Source of the DNA: Haladaptatus sp. DYF46
GTDB lineage: Archaea > Halobacteriota > Halobacteria > Halobacteriales > Haladaptataceae
Assembly (NCBI RefSeq): GCF_021083305.1
Contig: NZ_JAJFAY010000002.1
Location: 496,001-560,000 of the forward strand
Length of the DNA: 64,000 bases
Direction: 5' to 3'
Shown: positions 24,908 to 33,028 of the stretch, one piece after another
Layout of the letters: each line of letters starts with the position of its first letter
Position numbering within the stretch: the stretch's first letter is position 1
Notes under the pieces: model-generated
Seen by the model: only the letters and a program-made list of their open reading frames with translations
What the model was told of the DNA's origin: nothing
Databases searched by the model: none
Translations under genes and position numbers: made by a program

Positions 24908-25567
24908 TCAGTAGGATTCGCGGTGCAGGATTTCCTCGACGGACCGACGCGGCAGTCGCTCCGGTTCCTCGCCGCCGCTCGGTCCCACGGCGAGCAACAT
25001 CACGGGAATCTCGTCGTCCGGCAGGTCGAGGAACTCCGCGATTCCGTCTTGGTCGAATCCGATCATCGGCGTCGCGGTCAGGCCGCGTGCATGCGCGGAG
25101 AGCATGAGGTTCTCGGCGGCGAGGCTGGCGTTCCGAATCGCGTAATCCCGACCCATTTCGTCGTCCTCGTACATCTCGGCCGTCTGTGCCTTCGTCTGCT
25201 GGGCGGATTCCTCGTCCATGCGACCCGCCTCGGTCCACTCCTCGAACACGCGGTCCGCCGTCTTGGCGTTCGTGTGGCCGACGACGAGGATGGCCGTCCC
25301 CGCATCGCGGATGTGCTCTTGCCCGTAGGCGAGTTCGACCACTTCGTCCAGTCGTTCCTCGTCCTGCACGGCGACGAACTCCCACGGTTGGAGGTTGTAC
25401 GAGGAGGGCGCGATCGCCGCGTCCTCGATGAGCGCTTCGAGCGTCTCGTCGGAAACGTCCTCCTCCGGGTCGAAGTTGTGGCCCGAACGTCGGGTTCGCA
25501 GTCCTTCGATGAGGTCGGGAAACTCCGTGTCGTGTGCAACGTCTTCGGTGGCGAGTTGTTCGGACAT
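24908..25567 (-). CDS. Nitroreductase family flavoprotein
   Basis: The 219-residue protein has 'LIEGLRTRRSGHNFDPE' (FMN phosphate-binding RRSxR-like segment), 'DAAIAPSSYNLQPWEFVAV' (the 'PSxxNxQPW' motif), 'GRDYAIRNASLAAENLMLSAHARGLTATPMIGFD' and 'VMLLAVGPSGGEEPERLPRRSVEEIL'. Enzymes of this family bind FMN and reduce nitro compounds, quinones or related substrates with NAD(P)H. Its place between aIF1A and rio1 is unusual for a redox enzyme; no functional link can be read. ATG 25567 is the natural start. Confidence 0.92.
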   Translation of the reverse strand: MSEQLATEDVAHDTEFPDLIEGLRTRRSGHNFDPEEDVSDETLEALIEDAAIAPSSYNLQPWEFVAVQDEERLDEVVELAYGQEHIRDAGTAILVVGHTNAKTADRVFEEWTEAGRMDEESAQQTKAQTAEMYEDDEMGRDYAIRNASLAAENLMLSAHARGLTATPMIGFDQDGIAEFLDLPDDEIPVMLLAVGPSGGEEPERLPRRSVEEILHRESY

Positions 25568-25705
25568 ACATGTCACAAGGAACCGGGTATTTAACCCAAG
25601 CACGGAAACGGCCGCGATTTCCGATTGGAGTGTGGTAGCAGTCACCGCTGAAAAGGTCGTTGCAGTCGCTATCGGTTCGTGAACTCGACAAAACGTCGTC
25701 CCGAC

Positions 25706-25990
25706 TCAGTTGATGTGTCCTTCGCGTCGGAGTTGGTCCGCCTGTTGCTTTTCGTAGCGCCACGTGATGTCCGCCTTCTCGTCCTGCCAATCCCACGGTT
25801 CGACGAGGACGATGTCGTCCTCCCGAATCCAGACGCGTTTTTGCATCTTTCCGGGGATTCGAGCGGTTCGTTCCTTGCCATCGGCACAGCGCACTTTCAC
25901 CCGGTTGGCACCGAGCATGTTCGTGACTGTAGCGAATACCTCGTCGTCGTTCGGCATTCGGAGGTTATTCCGTCCACTGCCGTCACTCAT
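25706..25990 (-). CDS. eif1A: Translation initiation factor aIF1A
   Basis: The 94-residue protein has the S1-like OB fold of eIF1A: '[78 protein letters not shown]'. It binds the A site of the small subunit during initiation. It leads the leftward set aIF1A, nitroreductase, rio1, dim2. Length and start are usual for haloarchaea. Confidence 0.97.
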   Translation of the reverse strand: MSDGSGRNNLRMPNDDEVFATVTNMLGANRVKVRCADGKERTARIPGKMQKRVWIREDDIVLVEPWDWQDEKADITWRYEKQQADQLRREGHIN

Positions 25991-26448
25991 GTTTCACCCT
26001 CACGTTCGTGTGGTATGCCTTTAAATCCGCCGTCCGTTTTCTCGGTCGAACATGACGACTTTGAGCATCGAGGAAGTGAGCACGGACGTAGAGTGGCCAT
26101 ATAACTGTTGAGAGTCCCTCGAACCCGTGGGAAACTCTGAACGAGCCACCCTTTCGGAAGTTAAGCCTGATGCGAAGGCAGCAAAAGAGGCTATCGATTC
26201 ACGTGATACAGGCCCGGGGCAGCCGTTACATCAATCCGTGCTGCCAGTTGCAGATAACCACAAAAGAACTGGGGACGACCTTCTGGAACGAGCCAAACAC
26301 ACGTGTGAATACGGAAGGATCCTAGCCTCTCGTCTTGGCGAACACAAAATGTCGACTTGACGAGGGACTCGCCAAGTCGACTGATTCGCTGTCTTCGCAG
26401 GTATTCAATTCTTTTACATATTTTTAGGGATTGGCAGCAACTGTTGAG
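25991..26448. other. AT-richer intergenic patch with fragments, no confident gene
   Basis: The 458 bases are visibly lower in GC than their surroundings. A 19-codon frame (26052-26111, starting 'MTTLSIEEV') and a 77-codon GTG frame (26127-26360) are open, but the codon choice is mixed and neither product was recognised. The 77-residue frame is neither clearly acidic nor membrane-bound. The patch is read as decayed or foreign sequence next to the orphan lipoprotein gene. Confidence 0.4.
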
Positions 26449-26892
26449 ATGATGGACATAACAAGACGGAGTTTCATCGGTGGGGGCATCACTGCTACAG
26501 TAGTGGCAAGTGCAGGATGCATCCAGTTAGAAGGATACAATGGTGGGAGGTTGACTGTCTTGGAAGTCGATTCGGCTCCAGAGGACGTCAATCCCGTCAA
26601 GAAATCACACCCAACGGTACAGTCGTCACCGATCATTCGCCAAGGAATTCAGGGTCTAGACGATAGCTCCCCCGTTGAAATTGAACTATCCCGAAAAGAG
26701 TTCGAATCCGCTTCCTCAAAACTCGATCAGTTACCGTACTACGACCGTTCCGAGAATCTGGATAACCATCCTTCCGGATATTACGTCTCGCGGGATGGAT
26801 CAGCCGCTTGTTTGATTCTTCAAGCATACTGTAGTGACATTCCGGGTGTGAAAATGGAACGAGACGGGTCTAGAAACTGCTTGACTGATTAA
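26449..26892 (+). CDS. Orphan Tat lipoprotein
   Basis: The 147-residue product begins 'MMDITRRSFIGGGITATVVASAGCIQ', a twin-arginine signal with a lipobox (ASAGC), so it should be exported and lipid-anchored at the cysteine. The mature part is Ser/Asp-rich, with 'YYVSRDGSAACLILQAYC' near the end giving two further cysteines that may form a disulfide. No family was recognised. Base composition is more AT-rich than in the neighbours, which suggests recent acquisition. A TATA-like run at 26413-26427 precedes it. Confidence 0.7.
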   Translation: MMDITRRSFIGGGITATVVASAGCIQLEGYNGGRLTVLEVDSAPEDVNPVKKSHPTVQSSPIIRQGIQGLDDSSPVEIELSRKEFESASSKLDQLPYYDRSENLDNHPSGYYVSRDGSAACLILQAYCSDIPGVKMERDGSRNCLTD

Positions 26893-27046
26893 TCCCCATC
26901 AATAGATGAAGATGTATTCTGTATTGATCAATTAGAAAGTTACTCACAAACATCCCTTTGGTCTAGTCCGGTGTAGTATATGTCCAGCCGTAACGCTCGT
27001 CTCGCCAACTGTCGGTTTTAAGGCGGTGGCAGTCCCAATCCGGCCT
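26893..27046. other. AT-rich gap after the lipoprotein gene
   Basis: The 154 bases return to typical GC near 26990. Nothing coding was seen. 'gtagtatatgtcc' at about 26974-26986 and 'gttttaaggc' at 27014-27023 are TATA-like and could serve the small membrane protein that follows. Confidence 0.3.
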
Positions 27047-27250
27047 ATGTTCGACAAACTCGGTGCCAAAGGTATCGTGGGTGTACTCGCACTCGTCGCC
27101 GGAATCGCCGTCATCGCCGTTCAGAGCATCATCATCGCCGCGGGAATCGGCCTCGTCGTCGTCGGGTTCGTCCTGACCGCGTGGGGACTCGTCTCCGGCC
27201 TACTGGCCAACTTCGGAATGGGCGGAATGATGGGCGGCGGATTCGAATAA
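27047..27250 (+). CDS. Small two-span membrane protein (DUF7470-like)
   Basis: The 67-residue product has two hydrophobic segments ('GIVGVLALVAGIAVIAVQSIIIAAGIGLVVVGFVLTAWGLV') and ends in 'GMGGMMGGG'. Similar short proteins that open with 'MFDKLGxKGIVGV' occur widely in haloarchaea and are assigned, I believe, to DUF7470. Function is unknown. The ATG at 27047 gives the conserved start. It is convergent with tyrS. Confidence 0.7.
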   Translation: MFDKLGAKGIVGVLALVAGIAVIAVQSIIIAAGIGLVVVGFVLTAWGLVSGLLANFGMGGMMGGGFE

Positions 27251-27310
27251 TCGGCGATGACGTGACGTTCAGGTCGAAACCGAATCGAAAGCAAACCGAG
27301 AAAGAACCGC

Positions 27311-28288
27311 TTATTCTGCTTCTCGAAGCTTCTCGCGGCCCGGTTCGATGAGTTCGTCCAAGTAGGACGCCAGCGCACCTTTCGCGTCCGCGGGGTGGAG
27401 TTCGCCACTCTCCAAGTCCTCTTCCAGCGACTCGTAATCGTCGTATTCGAGGTTGCCGCCGTACTTGTCTGGGCGCTCGACGACGACGTTCTCGAAGCGC
27501 GGGAAGACGTGATACTCGAAGATTTGGAGGACGGGGTTTTCGAGGTCCCCGTCGGGGTCGCGGGTCGGCGGGCAGAACGCGCCGTTGACCTTCTCCTCGA
27601 TGTCCTCGGTCGAATCCTCCATCGAGATGGTGACGCCCTTGCTGGAGGACATCTTCCCTTCACCGGAGGAGAGTTCCGCGATGAGCGGCGTGTGCAGGCA
27701 GGTCGGCGACTCGTAGCCGATGCTGGGGAGCGTGTCGCGGGCGAGCATGTGGACCTTGCGCTGTTCCATTCCGCCGATGGCGAGGTCCAAATCGAGGTAC
27801 TCGATGTCGAGCGATTGCATCAGCGGGTAGACAGCCTGCGAGACCTTCGTGGAGTCGCCGCTCTGGATTTCGGACATCGCCCTGCTCGCGCGGTTGAGCG
27901 TGGTCTCCAGTTCGAGCGAGTGGAGGTCGAGGACGTAGTCGTCGTCCATCTGGAACTCGGAGCCGAACCGGAACTCCGTGTTCTCCTCGTCCAACCCGTA
28001 GGCGATGAACTGCTCCTTCATCCGCTCGGCCGTCTCCCGAATCTCCTCGAACGACCCCTTGTCGTTCAGGTAGGCGTGCACGTCGGCGAGGAGGATGACG
28101 ACTTCGAAGCCCGCGTCCTGCAAGTCGATGAGTTTGTTCGCGGTGAGCATGTGCCCGATGTGGAGGACGCCGGAGGGTTCGTAACCGACGTAGGCGCGCT
28201 TGCCCTCGGGATTCTCGGCGAGTTCGCGCACTTCCTCTTCGGTCACCAGCTCCTCGGCGTTCCGTGAGATACGCTCGTAGGCGTCCAT
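27311..28288 (-). CDS. tyrS: Tyrosyl-tRNA synthetase
   Basis: The 325-residue class-I synthetase has 'AYVGYEPSGVLHIGHMLTANKLIDLQ' (the HIGH motif as HIGH), 'YPLMQSLDIEYLDLDLAIGGMEQRKVHMLARD' (tyrosine pocket) and 'GEGKMSSSKG' (KMSKS as KMSSS). This is the archaeal short form. It charges tRNA-Tyr. The ATG at 28288 is chosen over one seven codons upstream because the family starts there. Confidence 0.97.
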   Translation of the reverse strand: MDAYERISRNAEELVTEEEVRELAENPEGKRAYVGYEPSGVLHIGHMLTANKLIDLQDAGFEVVILLADVHAYLNDKGSFEEIRETAERMKEQFIAYGLDEENTEFRFGSEFQMDDDYVLDLHSLELETTLNRASRAMSEIQSGDSTKVSQAVYPLMQSLDIEYLDLDLAIGGMEQRKVHMLARDTLPSIGYESPTCLHTPLIAELSSGEGKMSSSKGVTISMEDSTEDIEEKVNGAFCPPTRDPDGDLENPVLQIFEYHVFPRFENVVVERPDKYGGNLEYDDYESLEEDLESGELHPADAKGALASYLDELIEPGREKLREAE

Positions 28289-28388
28289 GCCCGGAAAAAG
28301 ATGATTCACCGGCTTTAGGGTTGCGTCATCGTGTTACCGGGAGTCGCACGTCCCAACAGCCAAGTCGTCCGGGGCGAAATGCGGGGGT

Positions 28389-28589
28389 ATGAACGGAACA
28401 CGGATCGGCCTCTGGTTGGCCGTCGTCGGTGGACTCGCGCTGTATCCCGCCATTCGCCTGCAGGAGGGCGTCGGGACCACACTCCCCGAATACGTCTTCC
28501 TCTACGCGGCCGTGCTGGCCGTCGGATTCGGCATCGCAATCTGGGGACTGAGCGTCCTCCGAACGTTGACGACCGACTGGACGACGTGA
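28389..28589 (+). CDS. Small hypothetical membrane protein
   Basis: The 66-residue protein has two hydrophobic segments ('GLWLAVVGGLALYPAI' and 'YVFLYAAVLAVGFGIAIWGLSVL'). It lies between the leftward tyrS and DUF460 genes. Nothing further can be said about function; the frame and base composition look coding. Confidence 0.65.
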   Translation: MNGTRIGLWLAVVGGLALYPAIRLQEGVGTTLPEYVFLYAAVLAVGFGIAIWGLSVLRTLTTDWTT

Positions 28590-28608
28590 AAAACGGGAGA
28601 ACAAGAGC

Positions 28609-30609
28609 TTAGTTGCCGAACGAGGACGACCCGCGGCCGTCCGCCCGCCGTTCGGCCCGGTGTTCGCTGATGAGTTGGTCGAGTTGTTCGGCCTTCTCCT
28701 CCTTCTGTCGCTCCTCGGCGCGGTCGTGCCAGTCGTCGATGACGGCTTCGACCTCGGATTCGCGCGCGACGGCGAGTTCGTCTATCTCCTGGATCGCCAC
28801 CTCGTCCGCGGGACCGACCGGGACGTCGCGGTCGAACAACACCTCGTCCGCGACGTCCGAAATCCCGCCCGCCTTGAGGACGACCCGCGGTCCGATATCG
28901 GCCAATCGCTCGGCGGTCGAACGGCCCGCGCCGCTCGCATCGCGGAGGAAAATCACGTCGCCCTCGGCGAGTCCGTAGCTCTCGTGGGCCGCGTCGATGG
29001 CGTCGTTGGTGAACTTCTCGACCGGTTTGACGGCGACGAGTCCCGCCCGCTTCTCCGAGACGTCGCTGAAGTTCGAGTGGTCGAGTTTCCACAGTTTCTT
29101 GAGGCGAGCGAGTTTTCCCTCCAACTCCTCGATCCTGTCGTCGCGGTCGTCGAGTTCGTCCTCCAACCGGTTGTTCTCGCGCAGGAGACGAGAAATGTCC
29201 CGGCGCTCGCGGGCGTTTTGGCGCTCCTTTCGCCGCGTGTCCGACAGTTCGGTTTCCAACTCGTCGATTCGCTCGTCCCGCTCCTCGACCGTCTCGTTCA
29301 ACTCCGTCGTGTGTGACTGCAACCGCTCGACCTGCGATTCGAGTTGCTTGATTCGCTTCTCCTCGGCCGAGAGTTCGCGGACCGTGTGTTCGGATTCCTC
29401 CTCCTCGGGTTCCGGGTCGTCCGAGAGGTCCCGGAGGACGCTCTCGACGCTCTCGTCCTTCGCCACGACGCGGGCCGTGACTTCCCCTCTGCTCATTCCC
29501 GGCGGCACCTTTCGGGCGATCCGCTGGAACTGGTCCTCGTGGCTGTCGAAGGCGAAGAGTGCCGCGGCCATCGCGTCGCGCTGGTGGTCGTTGTCGTAGC
29601 CCTCCTCCCGCGTTCGGTGTTGCTTTTCGTCCACGGGTAGGTCGCGTTCGGGCGTCCACCCGGCGGCGTCGAAGCTCCGGCGGAACTTCTCCACGGTTTC
29701 CGGCATCGGCGTCACGTCCGCCGCGACGATGACGGGGCGTCCGCGCTCGATGATCCATTCGATGACGTCGGCGGTGTCGGCGGTTCGCGTACTCAGCACG
29801 TCGAGGAGGGTGCCGTCCAGATCGGTCATCGCGACGGCCGTCGTAGTTCCGGGGTCGATGCCGACGATGACGTGGTCGCGGCGTTTGGCGAGGGGTTCGA
29901 ACTCGATACCGTCGCGTCGGAGTCGCTCGACTTCGACCCGCGTGTCGCCGGAGCGCCGGGACGAAACGGGAATGTCGCTCGGGCGGGCCTCCACGTCGAA
30001 CGTCGCGTTGGAGTAGCCGCCGTACTTCTCCGTTACCTCGCGCTCGTAGTCGAGTCCGGCGCTCCGCAGTTCGGATTCGACCTTCCGGGAGAGTTCTTTC
30101 ACCGAGCCGTGAATCCGACGGGTGTAGCGGTCGGCGCTCCACCCGCCTTTTCCGGTCGAGCGCCCCCGGGAGACTTTGACGCGCGTCGTATCGGTAAAGG
30201 CGGACACCTCCTGCCCGACGTTCATCGCGGCGAGGCGGGCCGCGGCCTCCGCTTCACGCATCGGCTTCTTGCCGTAGGGAACGCCGTGGCGCGACGCGAC
30301 CCGAGAGAGGGGTTCGGGTCGTTCAGCGCCCGTCACCTGTACGAGACGGGTTTCGCCCGGCAAGCTTCCGAGGAAGCCGACGAGGGCGTTCTTGTCGGCG
30401 GCGAGTTCGTACATGTTGTCCGTCGCGACGAACGTCGGTTCGTCGCGCTCGATGAGTCGCCGAAGCTTGCGGTAGGAGACGACGTCGCGGTCCATCTCCT
30501 CGCCGTCGTAGACGACCAGTGCGTAAGAGGGAGAATCGCCCCGAACGTCCCCGCTTTGGATATCGACGCCGAAAACGAGGGTGTCAAGGGCACTCGTGCG
30601 CTCGCTCAC
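28609..30609 (-). CDS. DUF460 protein, predicted RNase H-like (RuvC/YqgF) nuclease with coiled coil
   Basis: From the GTG at 30609 the protein has 666 residues. 'VFGVDIQSGD' and later 'HVIVGIDPGTTTAVAMTDLDGTLLDVLSTR' are RNase H-fold first strands with the metal-binding Asp; 'DNDHQRDAMAAALFAF' near the end of the domain resembles the last acidic motif. A charged coiled coil of about 120 residues ('RIKQLESQVERLQSHTTELNETVEERDERIDELE') follows, then an alpha/beta C-terminal domain. COG2433 members are predicted nucleases of unknown substrate. It has no obvious operon partner. Confidence 0.9.
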   Translation of the reverse strand: MSERTSALDTLVFGVDIQSGDVRGDSPSYALVVYDGEEMDRDVVSYRKLRRLIERDEPTFVATDNMYELAADKNALVGFLGSLPGETRLVQVTGAERPEPLSRVASRHGVPYGKKPMREAEAAARLAAMNVGQEVSAFTDTTRVKVSRGRSTGKGGWSADRYTRRIHGSVKELSRKVESELRSAGLDYEREVTEKYGGYSNATFDVEARPSDIPVSSRRSGDTRVEVERLRRDGIEFEPLAKRRDHVIVGIDPGTTTAVAMTDLDGTLLDVLSTRTADTADVIEWIIERGRPVIVAADVTPMPETVEKFRRSFDAAGWTPERDLPVDEKQHRTREEGYDNDHQRDAMAAALFAFDSHEDQFQRIARKVPPGMSRGEVTARVVAKDESVESVLRDLSDDPEPEEEESEHTVRELSAEEKRIKQLESQVERLQSHTTELNETVEERDERIDELETELSDTRRKERQNARERRDISRLLRENNRLEDELDDRDDRIEELEGKLARLKKLWKLDHSNFSDVSEKRAGLVAVKPVEKFTNDAIDAAHESYGLAEGDVIFLRDASGAGRSTAERLADIGPRVVLKAGGISDVADEVLFDRDVPVGPADEVAIQEIDELAVARESEVEAVIDDWHDRAEERQKEEKAEQLDQLISEHRAERRADGRGSSSFGN

Positions 30610-30708
30610 GGTTCGTGGTAGGGACCCTCGAAATATAAATCCGGCGCGGGTGGTAGCGTGTCTCGTGGTGGAACCCGACGGAAGACGGCCGTCCCGCACA
30701 TATCGGAA

Positions 30709-30918
30709 TCACTCCAGTTCCGCGACGCCGACGTAGACGAGGATGGAGTAGACGAACAGACAGACGAGGAGCGCGAACGAGAGGAACATCGTGGGGGCGG
30801 AGAGGTAGCGCGCCGTCCGGTAGGAGAGCACGAGGCGGCCGAACCCGAGAAGGACGAAACTGACGACGGTGAGGCCGAACGCGCCGAGTCCGAGGAGCGT
30901 GAACGTGCGCTTTCGCAT
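30709..30918 (-). CDS. Small hypothetical membrane protein
   Basis: The 69-residue product has two hydrophobic helices ('FTLLGLGAFGLTVVSFVLLGFGRLVLSY' and 'PTMFLSFALLVCLFVYSILVYVGVAEL'). It is 13 bases downstream of the DUF3267 gene on the same strand and is likely cotranscribed with it. No family was recognised. Confidence 0.72.
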   Translation of the reverse strand: MRKRTFTLLGLGAFGLTVVSFVLLGFGRLVLSYRTARYLSAPTMFLSFALLVCLFVYSILVYVGVAELE

Positions 30919-30931
30919 CGGTTGTGGCGAG

Positions 30932-31522
30932 TCACTCGGCGACCATAGCGGTGTCGTTCGCGGGTTCGAAAACGTAGTTGTGTTCGATGTCCGCGTCGTA
31001 AAACAATGCCTCTCGGCCCGTTCGCCACAGTCGCCACGTCAGGTACAGGTCGCCGACGGCACCCGAGGTGTTTACGAGGAGGACGAGGTACGCCACCAAC
31101 GCGACGGGAAGCGGCGCGGCCAGCAGCGGAATCGCGACGGCGGTGATGACGATGAACGGTGCCACCCCGACGAGGAGGTTGTCCCGCCACGTGATGAACT
31201 GGCCGAACGCGGCGGTGTAGAACGCGGGAACGTGGGCGGCGAAACCGAACGAGACGCGATAGCCCAGCAGTCGAAAGACGAGGCCGTGAATCGCCTCGTG
31301 GACGAGATACGTCGCCAAGCAGACGAGGAAGACGGCGACGATTTCACCGAGGCCGAACGAGACGGACCCGCCCTCAGGTCTGCCCTGTAGGAACCAGAGG
31401 AGGGCACCGAACACGACGATGGAAGCCACGAGCGCGACCAGTGACGCGACGGCGAGGAAGACGGAGGAGTAGCGGAACTGTTCGGGAGGACGGTATCCGG
31501 CGGGAGGGGACGGGGCGGTCAT
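30932..31522 (-). CDS. DUF3267 membrane protein with HExxH motif
   Basis: The 196-residue protein has about five membrane spans and 'YLVHEAIHGLVFRLLGYRVSFGF', an HExxH zinc-protease-like motif in a membrane helix, which is the hallmark of DUF3267. Members resemble site-2-type metalloproteases but lack proven activity. The C-terminal 'DLYLTWRLWR' region may supply further ligands. It heads a two-gene unit with a small membrane protein. Confidence 0.85.
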   Translation of the reverse strand: MTAPSPPAGYRPPEQFRYSSVFLAVASLVALVASIVVFGALLWFLQGRPEGGSVSFGLGEIVAVFLVCLATYLVHEAIHGLVFRLLGYRVSFGFAAHVPAFYTAAFGQFITWRDNLLVGVAPFIVITAVAIPLLAAPLPVALVAYLVLLVNTSGAVGDLYLTWRLWRTGREALFYDADIEHNYVFEPANDTAMVAE

Positions 31523-31666
31523 TGTGACTCGAACGCGTCCAGCGGTCTTGGCTGTTTCGCGCCGAGCGTCCGGGAATGAAACGTCAATTCACCCGCCGCG
31601 GTTCCGTCAACAACACGTACAGTGACACTGACACCCACGATCAGCAAACGTTGCCGTAACTGCTGG

Positions 31667-31699
31667 TTATAAAATTCTGCGTGAATATGCGTATTACAC
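31667..31699 (+). promoter_or_regulatory. metY promoter with partly palindromic start-site element
   Basis: The TATA box 'ttataaaa' (31667-31674) is centred about 30 bases before the metY ATG, so the transcript is near-leaderless. 'gtgaatatgcgtattacac' at 31681-31699 directly abuts the ATG and is partly symmetrical (GTG-AATA-tgcg-TATT-a-CAC), a possible operator over the transcription start. Confidence 0.5.
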
Positions 31700-33028
31700 A
31701 TGAGCAACGACGGGTCCCGATTCGATACTCGAAGCGTCCACGCGGGACAGGAACCGGACCCCGCGACGGGGGCGGTCGCCCCGCCGCTCTATCAGACCAC
31801 GTCCTACGCGTTCGAGGACGCGGACCACGCCGCCGACCTGTACGCGCTGGAAGCCGACGGCCACATCTACTCCCGCTTGAGCAACCCGACGGTCGAAATG
31901 CTGGAGGAGCGCATCGCCTCGCTCGAAGGCGGAACCGGTGCGGTCGCCACCGCCAGCGGCATGGCCGCGCTGGACTCCCTCGCGCTCGTCCTCGCCGAAT
32001 CGGGCGACAACGTCGTCCTCTCCACCGACACCTACGGCGGAACGACGGCCTACTTCGCCCACACCGCGTCCCGGCGAGGAATCGACGCCCGCCTCGTTGA
32101 AACGCTGGACTACCACGCGTACGAGGACGAAATCGACGACGACACTGCCTTCGTCCACGTCGAAACCGTCGGCAACCCGTCGCTCGTCACGCCCGACTTC
32201 GAGCGCGTCGCCGACATCGCCCACGACAGCGGCGTCCCGCTCGTCGTGGACAACACGTTCGCCACGCCCGCGCTCTGTCGCCCGCTCGAACACGGCGCGG
32301 ACGCCGTCTGGGAGTCCACGACGAAGTGGCTCCACGGAAGCGGGACGACGGTCGGCGGCGTCCTCGTCGACGGCGGCGACTTCGACTGGAGCAAACGCGA
32401 TTACCCGGAAATCGGAGGGGAAAATCCAGCGTACCACGGCGTGAACTTCTCGCGTGACTTCTCGGACGCGCCGCTCGCCGCCGCCGCGAGGCTTCGGTCG
32501 GTTCGAAGCCTCGGCAACCAACAGTCCCCGTTCGACGCGTGGCAGACCCTCCAAGGAATCGAGACGCTACCGCTTCGGATGGATCGTCACTGCGAGAACG
32601 CCGCCATCGTCGCGGAGTACCTCGCGGACCACGAGGAGGTGGCGTGGGTCGCCTATCCCGGCCTCGACGATCACCGGACGCACGACAATGCGGGCAACTA
32701 CTTGGACGGCGGCTACGGCGGCATGATTGCCTTCGGACTCGGGGAGTACGAGGCGAGCAAGACGTTCTGCGAGGCGGTTGACCTCGCCTCCTTCCTCGCC
32801 AACATCGGGGACGCGAAGACGCTCGTCATCCACCCGGCGAGCACGACCCACGCCCAACTCTCGCCCGACGAACAGCGAGCGGCGGGCGTCACGCGCGACT
32901 TGATTCGCCTATCGGTGGGCATCGAAGACCCCGCGGACATCCTTTCGGACCTCGATAGAGCCATCGAGACGGCGACGAATCGAACGGGGACGGACGAATC
33001 CACACGGGCAGAGGACCCGACGCGATGA
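31700..33028 (+). CDS. metY: O-acetylhomoserine sulfhydrylase-type PLP enzyme (Cys/Met metabolism family)
   Basis: The 442-residue protein has 'TRSVHAGQEPDPATGAVAPPLYQTTSYAF', 'YSRLSNPTVEMLEERIASLEGG', 'ESTTKWLHGSGTTVGGVLVDGG' (PLP lysine) and 'IHPASTTHAQLSPDEQRAAGVTRDLIRLSVGIED'. The 'KWLHGSG' form and length above 420 fit O-acetylhomoserine sulfhydrylases rather than shorter cystathionine synthases. It should make homocysteine from O-acetylhomoserine and sulfide. The next gene, metX, makes its substrate and its ATG overlaps this stop. Confidence 0.93.
   Translation: MSNDGSRFDTRSVHAGQEPDPATGAVAPPLYQTTSYAFEDADHAADLYALEADGHIYSRLSNPTVEMLEERIASLEGGTGAVATASGMAALDSLALVLAESGDNVVLSTDTYGGTTAYFAHTASRRGIDARLVETLDYHAYEDEIDDDTAFVHVETVGNPSLVTPDFERVADIAHDSGVPLVVDNTFATPALCRPLEHGADAVWESTTKWLHGSGTTVGGVLVDGGDFDWSKRDYPEIGGENPAYHGVNFSRDFSDAPLAAAARLRSVRSLGNQQSPFDAWQTLQGIETLPLRMDRHCENAAIVAEYLADHEEVAWVAYPGLDDHRTHDNAGNYLDGGYGGMIAFGLGEYEASKTFCEAVDLASFLANIGDAKTLVIHPASTTHAQLSPDEQRAAGVTRDLIRLSVGIEDPADILSDLDRAIETATNRTGTDESTRAEDPTR

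Noticed and set aside
26127..26360. 77-codon GTG frame in the AT-richer patch
   Set aside because: The product is not recognised, codon use is mixed and no promoter or ribosome-binding site is evident. It is kept only as part of the islet description.
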